DNA of 64,000 nt from Ancistrus triradiatus. Lineage: Eukaryota; Chordata; Actinopteri; Siluriformes; Loricariidae. The position numbers and the translations under genes are program-made. The DNA lies in the NCBI GenBank assembly GCA_025084515.1, contig JAJAGP010000018.1, positions 895,466 to 959,465 of the forward strand, read 5' to 3'. Below, piece by piece: positions 53,301 through 61,299 of the stretch. How positions within the stretch are numbered: position 1 is the stretch's first letter; each line of letters starts with the position of its first letter. The notes under the pieces are model-generated. The model was given only the letters and a program-made list of their open reading frames with translations. It did no database searches and was not told where the DNA came from.

Positions 53301-55731
53301 GTTATATCTTTTTTTCAGATTATACCAGCGGTTCTAAATATGCAGTTTCAGATATATAGGTCTCTCCCCATTCAAAGACATAGGAGTCTGGTCTTGTATG
53401 GCTGGATATAACTGCCCGGTGGTGTTACCAACGGACTTATCTTATCATGACTTTGCTGCTATGCATCGCAGACTGGACTTCACGCGCTTCACGTCACAGA
53501 AACAATCATCAATCACGGGCTATGTCTCCAATTTGCGTAAATGAATAGAAATACATATACATTGTAAATGTGATCGTACGATCAAGAGGGCTGCTCAGTA
53601 AAACATTATGTCAGTATCAGGTAGGAATGTCAGTTTGTCTAATCTTTTGTAACCTCGTTAAGTTGCCAAACTCGAGAAATGTACATTACACACTGGACAA
53701 ATTACACACTTTTTTATTCCATTTTATAGTTGCTATAAAGATTCGAAAACCAGCTAAAGTCTAAAAATCATGGGGCTTCACAGCCTGCATGATACTAAAC
53801 TGGTAGCTCTAACAAGGCTCACATCATCGCCATTAGAGCTACAAATCAGATACCAAACAATCTCAAACATGTCATATTTGGATCCAATAAAACCAATTAG
53901 CTGAGCTCCCGGTCTGGACGCCAGAAGGCGCTGACACCTACCTACTGCTGTGAGTGTTGCTGACCAGTTCAAGGGCACAGCCCGGCACCCTGAGGCCTTC
54001 TGCAAAACCGTCTTCTGGCGCCCCGTCCTGCTTCCCCTCCTCCTTAGCAACCTTCCCTGCAGCTGACAAACAAGGAAAAGACATGACATCCTAATTCCCA
54101 AACGTCGGCGGTGCGAGAAGGAATCCAAAGGAGGCGTCACTCACCCGTGAAGATCCGCTCGTCAAACATCCTGCAACGAAAAATAAATATAATACACGGC
54201 TGTAAACAAACATTGTCTCGAAAAGCAGCTTGCATACTGACGTGCTTAATTTGAATGCGCCGGGCATGTGACTCAGCAGGAGCTTTCCTCGGTCGAGCCA
54301 AATTGTCGGGGTGCACGCTGGCATATGGATGGCAACGGTTACCACACCCAGCGGGTGCCGCCGAGCCTGGATGGCAAACGGAGGCTCGGCCAGATGGCTG
54401 ATCGGGAGGCTTTGAAATAGCCGTCCTAACGAGACGAGTTTGAAAATGGAAAACGATAAACAAAGGCTGGAATTAATTGCTTGGGGATGCGGTTTGGGGG
54501 TTATGTCTGCATGTGCCTAGCAAGCAAAGGAAAATGAAACCTCTCCTAAACCTATTTGTTGGGGTCCGTATTATTTTGCTGTCACCTAATTCCCATGTGG
54601 ATATGGGCAGGAAGATTTACTCTACTCCAACCTTCCCCCCTTCAGCGCAGGCCAGCAACCCGCCAGGTAAGAGGCGCCACCTAGAATCGATCTCAAGTCC
54701 AAAACGTGAGGACATTTGGTCCGCGTAAAGCGATATAAACTTGGCCACAAACCCATCGGAGGAAACTGCAGATACCAAAGCAATGGCGTAGGAAAGCTAC
54801 CTGCTCTGGTCAGGGTGGCAGAACACGCCTGAATATGCTAGCTCGCAATCGTGGTGGACTCTGGCTCGAGTCGGCCAGGTCACACAGGCCCGACTGGGCT
54901 CTGCCTGAGGGAGGGGAGGCCGGATGTGTGAATTAATAACCCACAATAACAAAGGATTATCCGAAGAATGCCCATTCTTGTACATCCAAGCCTCACTAAG
55001 TATTCATCATTAATCATTAATAATTAGGTAATCGAGAACGTCCTCACCGTCTGACCACGAAGCGGACGCCGTGCCTCTCCTCCAAGATTCGCTTGAGCTT
55101 GGGCACGCCGTAGGTGCAGGGCCTCTTGAAGGGGATCTTGTCCGGAATGCCAATGATCTCCACCGCTTCGGGATCGCAGGCGATCTTGCGGTACGGCACA
55201 GGAACCATGTGATCCAGGCCCAGGGCTTCAGCTGACAGATCGAAACGTGGCGTTACTTCCGGTGCCGTGCAAAAGTCTGAGGCCACCATTAGATTTTTTG
55301 AGCAATGGTATAACGACCATACAGTGGAACCTCGGAATTCGAACGACTCTTCGGGCAGTTTGAGTTATGTTTTGCCCCAAAATTCGAATAAAACTTCGGA
55401 CTTCAAACATGGGCACCCTGTATAAAAGAGTCATGAAACCCAAAAGAAGAACAACTTAGGGTGTAATCATTGGCATATTATGTATATTATATTATATGTA
55501 TGTAAATTATACCAGTCCATGGGTGCGATTTCAGACAGTCCTTCAGTCTCGGTGCTGCTGTCCCAGTGATAAGACGCCCCGAAACTGAGGGAGTGTCTGA
55601 AATCCACCCATGGATATAAGGTTTCACTTTATTTTCACTTATTTCATGTATTTATTGATTATTATTACTGTACTTACATTCCTTTGCTTTATTCGTGCTT
55701 TTAATCGTCAATTACATATGAATATAGGCAT

Positions 55732-55767
<36 letters not shown>

Positions 55768-58700
55768 AGAGCGTATGAGGGTCGGGCACGGATTAATCTT
55801 ATGTACATTACTTCGAAATTCGAACGAATCGGCCTCCTGGAAAGAATTAAGTTCGAATTCAGAGGTTCCACTGTACAGGACATTTGTATGCAGTATTAAA
55901 AAACTGAAAAAAGAAACAGAAAAATAGATTCTATAGGCTACAATGGCAAGTATTTAGTATTTAGTGTGACCTCCCCTTACAGTTGAGCAATAGCAGCATG
56001 TTGCAGCTTCATCGGGTTGCCAAGTTGAACGTTCTACAGTCTGAAGAGGCTTGATCAGAACAGGGTAGCAGCCTGAAAAGGCTAAGATATGCGAGAGCAC
56101 CCAAAGATAAGCAGGAAAAGAGGATTATGGAGTGACAAATCTACGTTTTTGGGTCCTCATCCCCATTGGCTGAAACAGTGACCCACCCAGGGCCAAGACC
56201 AGAAAAAGCAGGACTCAGAAATCGGATATAATTTCAGACACTCGTTAACCAAACGCTTGCATTCGTCGCTTTAATGTGCCAGACATCGAGAAAACCTCAA
56301 ACCCCGTTCTGGCTGACGCATCACTTACCACTCTCGCTCTGAACCGTGGCACCCTTACACAGGAAATATGTGGTTAGTGTTTGCTTCGTTGCTTGTGAGT
56401 GTAAAAGCTGAAATCGACTCACCGTAGCGGCTGTTGAAGAGGATCTGGACGCACTCTCGCAGTGTGTTGATGTCCTCTGTTTCTCTGATGAACGCGTCCC
56501 ATTTTTCTGCACGACACAAGGGCAAAGCTTCAAATGATTAAGATTTGGCCTAAAAGTTTGTAGGCGAATCAGTAATATCAGCAGCGATGTCTCGTTTAAT
56601 GCAAAACGAAACGTGATTGAATGCGACTGCTAAAAAAGGGGGGCACTAAACATATTAGAGTCCAGAGTTCTCTTCGCCCCTGCCACTGTTGGGCCCTAGA
56701 ACAAGGTCTTTAACCCTCAAATGCTTGGTCTGTACCTTAAAGGTGTCAGTTATTGGTCGCTCTGGGTAACTCTGTCTGCCATGTGTAAATGTGCTAGACC
56801 CTGCTTGTTAGGGACACCAGACCACGCCCAAGATGGTGGCAGACTTGAGAACTCATCAAAAAATCTTCCTGCACCACCATGCTATGCGAACATCATTAAA
56901 AGCAAGCCTCTTTTAAATACAAAGGAACCAGGTACCAATTTCTCCATGGGAAATAATAGGCTCCCTGTATCTGAATATTCACTATCCATTTCCCGGAACA
57001 AGCCACATTCAGATAACAGAGTGTGACTGTACGTACATGCAAATACTACTAAAAGTAAATGCCCGCAAAAGTATTAAGCCACCATTAGATTTGTTGTTTT
57101 GGCAATGCTACTCTATAATGACCATATATACTGTAACATATTGTCAACCACTGGACCCCAAACTTGGATTTGTCAATACATAGTACTCTTTTCCACTGAT
57201 CTTCATTGCGATATTTGTGAGCTTCAGCATATCTTAGCCTTTTCGCCCTGTTCCCCTTCTGAAAAAGTGCTTTCTTGGTGGCTGCCATTCCAAAAAGCCA
57301 TTCCTGATCAAGCTACTGTAGAAGGGTCAACTTGGCAACCCAATGAAGCTGCCAGACGCTGCTGTTGCACAGTATAAAGGGAGGTCACATTAAATACTTT
57401 CCACTGTAGCCTATAGAAGCTTGCTTTTCAGTTTTCTAATACTGCATAAAAACTTCCCGTGTATTCTGGTTGTGTTCTAATAAGGAGACTGAGAAATAGT
57501 CATATGTGGTATATCTCTTCTAATGGTGGCCTAAGACTTTTGCACAGTACTGTACAACTCTGGAAACCACTTGGAATGTTCCATCTAGCCAAATCTGGCA
57601 AAACTCTAGTATAAGGGATCCACTTTCTTGTACAGAGGAAGAACTACAAACGGGCCGTAGTCTGGTTGCATCCAAAGAATGGGGTCTGTGCTGAGGGACT
57701 TCGCCCTGTCCTCTGTATGGATTCACCCACCTGATTTCTCATGTACTATGGAGAACAGAAGGCGTTTGGAGATGTGGATGCTGGGAGGACTCTGGCCCAC
57801 GTCTCCTGCCAGTGCTATCCGCTCACCTGGAACACAGACAGGGTTCTAATCGGCTACTGAAAGGTCCACCATGGTACACTGCTGCTCTATTCAGTTAGAC
57901 ATCAAAGGGTTTCATGGCTTTCCAGTGGCAGAAAGATCCCATTCTCACCATTGTCTGTGCCATCTTTAGTTCCCTTCTCGTCGTTTGGCATCCACGCCGC
58001 CAGTCTCTCTTTGACCAGGCCGTGTAGGACCGACGGTTTGGGCTCGGCCTTGCCGTCCTGTTGTGGCTGCGAAGGCACGGGGATGCCATACAAGAAGCTG
58101 GACAGCATGGAGCTGCTGGCAGGCACTTCCTGTGTAGAGATTTTGACTGGAGTGTGGTTGGAGGGAACCTTGGCCGCCGGGGACGAGTGGTGGTTGGTGT
58201 CCGGGCACGGTTTACCATCGCGCAGGGGTTCCTCTGGAGTTCTGCATTCAAGACACAGTTTGGTCTTAGATACGTATTTAAAAGTCAAAAAACGTTCAAA
58301 ATTGGGCCCCCATTTTTGGGCTTCTGCCATTTTACAGTGCAGCCACTATGGATTGGAGGACAGAGTCTGAGGATCTGGGTTTGAATAACGCAGTAGAAAT
58401 GCTTCGTTAGTGTACCCAAGTAGTTCTGTTGACTTTAACTTTTACTTTATTGCGTTTTTAAGGGAAAAAGGATAATCTGACTCAAAATTGCTCATTTTTC
58501 CACACAGTGTTGTTACTCATCCCCACTGAGACTTGACTGTACCTCCTCCCATGCAGTCTGGCTACCTTGGTTTCCAAACTGTTTTTTTAGGCTTCATTTC
58601 AGCCTTTCACTTAATTGTTACCAATGTAAATGCAGCACAAAGTCACACGTCAATTGTTATTATTAATTATTCCCATGAATAATAATGGGAGAAATGCAGC

Positions 58701-61266
58701 CCTCTGAAGTATTGAATTGTTTAAAGTTAGATTCGAACCAGCTCCGTTCCAAGGGTGGGTTCACATGCCCAAAAGTTTGTATGTCCCACATATTTAACCT
58801 AAGCGTCCAGCTTGAGAGCCTCCAAGTTCGTTTTTTTAAACCCTGCATTTCCTTTGTTTGGCATGAACTGAGTAAGTTTTCGGTTTCCTGCTTCCTCGTG
58901 CACGTATCACATCATTCCTGCTTGCTGCATTTAGGACCGTTTGTGGACTCTGTACGCCCAGGTCTTAGTTTCGTTACTGCACTCAGTTCTCCGGTGTCTT
59001 TTTTTTTGTTTCTTAATACAGCTCTGCTCTGTACTGGCTTCTAGTGTTCATCTCCCGCTTTCTGCCCAAGCATGAGTCAGTAACACGAATGCTTCTTGAT
59101 GATAAGACAACGTTCCATAATAACAGCAACGTTCTGCTCGCCTCCGTTAAGCGCCAGAGATGCGAACTAACCGAAATCATTTTCAACGTATTGCACACGC
59201 ATGTACGCATCTTTGAAAGTTCGTTAGTCGAAGGTTTGCATCTAAGGGACTTGCTGTTCTCCAAACATAATAAATCATTTAAAGGACTACTGGTTGTTAG
59301 CCTTGTACTTTCTAGCTGGTATGGAGGCTCTTAGAGGTAATGCAATTACTTTTCCAGAAAGTAATCGGTAAAGTAATCCCCATTACGTTTTGAAAGAATT
59401 GGTGATTTGTAATGGATTACTTTTTTTTGAGGAACTACCCCAGCACGCGATACTCAAGATGGAAGTGACCGCAAGACGTTGTGTTGTGCTACCTCTTCAA
59501 GTACGCATGGTTTACTGTAAAAGTATTGTAACTTTTATTCAAGTATGAGAATTCGGTACTTCACACATTACTACCATAACATTATATGTCATTCTACAAT
59601 ATAATAATCACTGATGAGCTGCACAGGATCCACTGAGGCCCCGACCTTTTGACGACAAAGCGGATGCGGTTGCTTTGCTCCAGGATCTTCATTAAGGTCT
59701 TGGTGTCGTACTCGGCGGGTCTCCTCAGGCTCACGCCGTCGGGCAGGCCATGAACGAGCACGGTGCCAGGCTCCTTCTGAATCCACTCGTAAGGCACGGG
59801 GACCAGGCTGTTCTTTCCTACAGCCTCACCTGGAACACATCGCCCTCTGATGACCACGCTTGCTTCTTTACGCGTCTAGGTGCAAAAGTCTTAGGCCGCC
59901 ATTTGTCTGATTTGTCGTTTTTGCAATGCTATAATGATCATGTATAACATATGGTTAAAGATTGGACCCCAAACTTGGATTCTGCACTCCATGATCATCT
60001 TTTCCACCAATCTTCAGTCCAACCTTTGTGAGCTTTAGTTGGCTGCCACCTTTCCAAAAAGACCATTCCTGATCAAGCTGCTTCGGATTGTAGGGTCAAC
60101 CTGGCATCCCAATCAAGCTGCCAGATGTTGCTATCGCTCAGGTGTAAGGGGAGGTACTCCGTTATTTTAATGTTGCATACAAATTCCCAGTATTTTATTG
60201 TTGTATTCTAATAAAGAGACTGAAAAGTAATTAAATAGGGTCATTATACCATTGCTAAAACAACGATGTATCTGATCTAATGGTGGCCTAAGACTTTTGC
60301 ACCGTACTCTATAATTCAAGACAGGACTGCCCACGAGCGACACTTATTTTATTCACTAATACTAAAAAGAAAATCAATCAATTTGCAAACTTGGAATCTC
60401 TTATAGGTGGTTTGAATGTGTTCTTACTGTAAAGCACACTGAAGACTTCTTCCACCATCTTTCTCAGAACAAAGATGTTGGAGTGAGTGTCTGTTAAGGC
60501 CCGCTGCTTCCCCGGCGCTGCTCCGTCTTTGCCAGGCCGGCTGCTTTCTGCGTCTGGAGCTTTGCCGTGGGAGTTGATTGAATTTAATGCTTGCAGACAG
60601 GACACCCCTGCGGAATATCGATCAGAGAAGAATGGAGCAAAACAGCCTGACACCGGCGCTAAACACACCCGGGCTCCGCCAACCGAAATTCCTAATGCGA
60701 TTCCAACCGCCAAGCATTGATTCTAACAGTTAATCACAAAGCGAAAGCAGAAAGCAAAGCATCCTGTCTTATCTTGATCAGGGTTGTGGAGGAGGGTCTG
60801 GGGCCTAACCTGAAATTTGCTGGCCTAAGGCAAATGTACGCCCTGGACAGAACCCAGTCCATCACAGGGTTTCGTAACCTCGCCACCTGACATTCAAGTC
60901 ACAACTTTGCCCAGGGTTCAAACCCATGCCCTTAGAACCTGCTGTTTCGAGTTAAACACAAGTAGCAGTACATGTCTGTTCACTATAACAAACAAGGTCT
61001 TAACATATATAACACATTTTAATACATAATAAAATTGTCCATGCTCCATCATTTGTATCACATTTGCCAGGTCTGCTTATTCTATGTGACTTTGGGCTTA
61101 TTTTCTATGAAGTCGCTTACAAATATTAATAGTAGCAGGTTGAAGACTGCAGGTTTTTGGGGCTTGTTTCTAAAGTGTAGTTGCGCATTTGGGCTCCGTG
61201 ATCCTGTCTCTCTCTTCAATATTCTTGAAAAAGTTTGTTTTGTTCAACCACTAAAGTTAAAAGGCA

Positions 61267-61299
<33 letters not shown>

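Larger units (their letters stand above)
55264..56180. mobile_element. Tc1-derived MITE interrupted by another element
   Basis: The left end gccgtgcaaaagtctgaggc runs to about 55319, then a separate element (55320-55875) intervenes, and family sequence resumes in the same reversed orientation (gtatgcagtattaaaaaact, ggctaagatatgcgagagc). The far end is lost. The left end starts about 30 bp upstream of the gtf2ird1 exon 8 acceptor. Confidence 0.82.
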
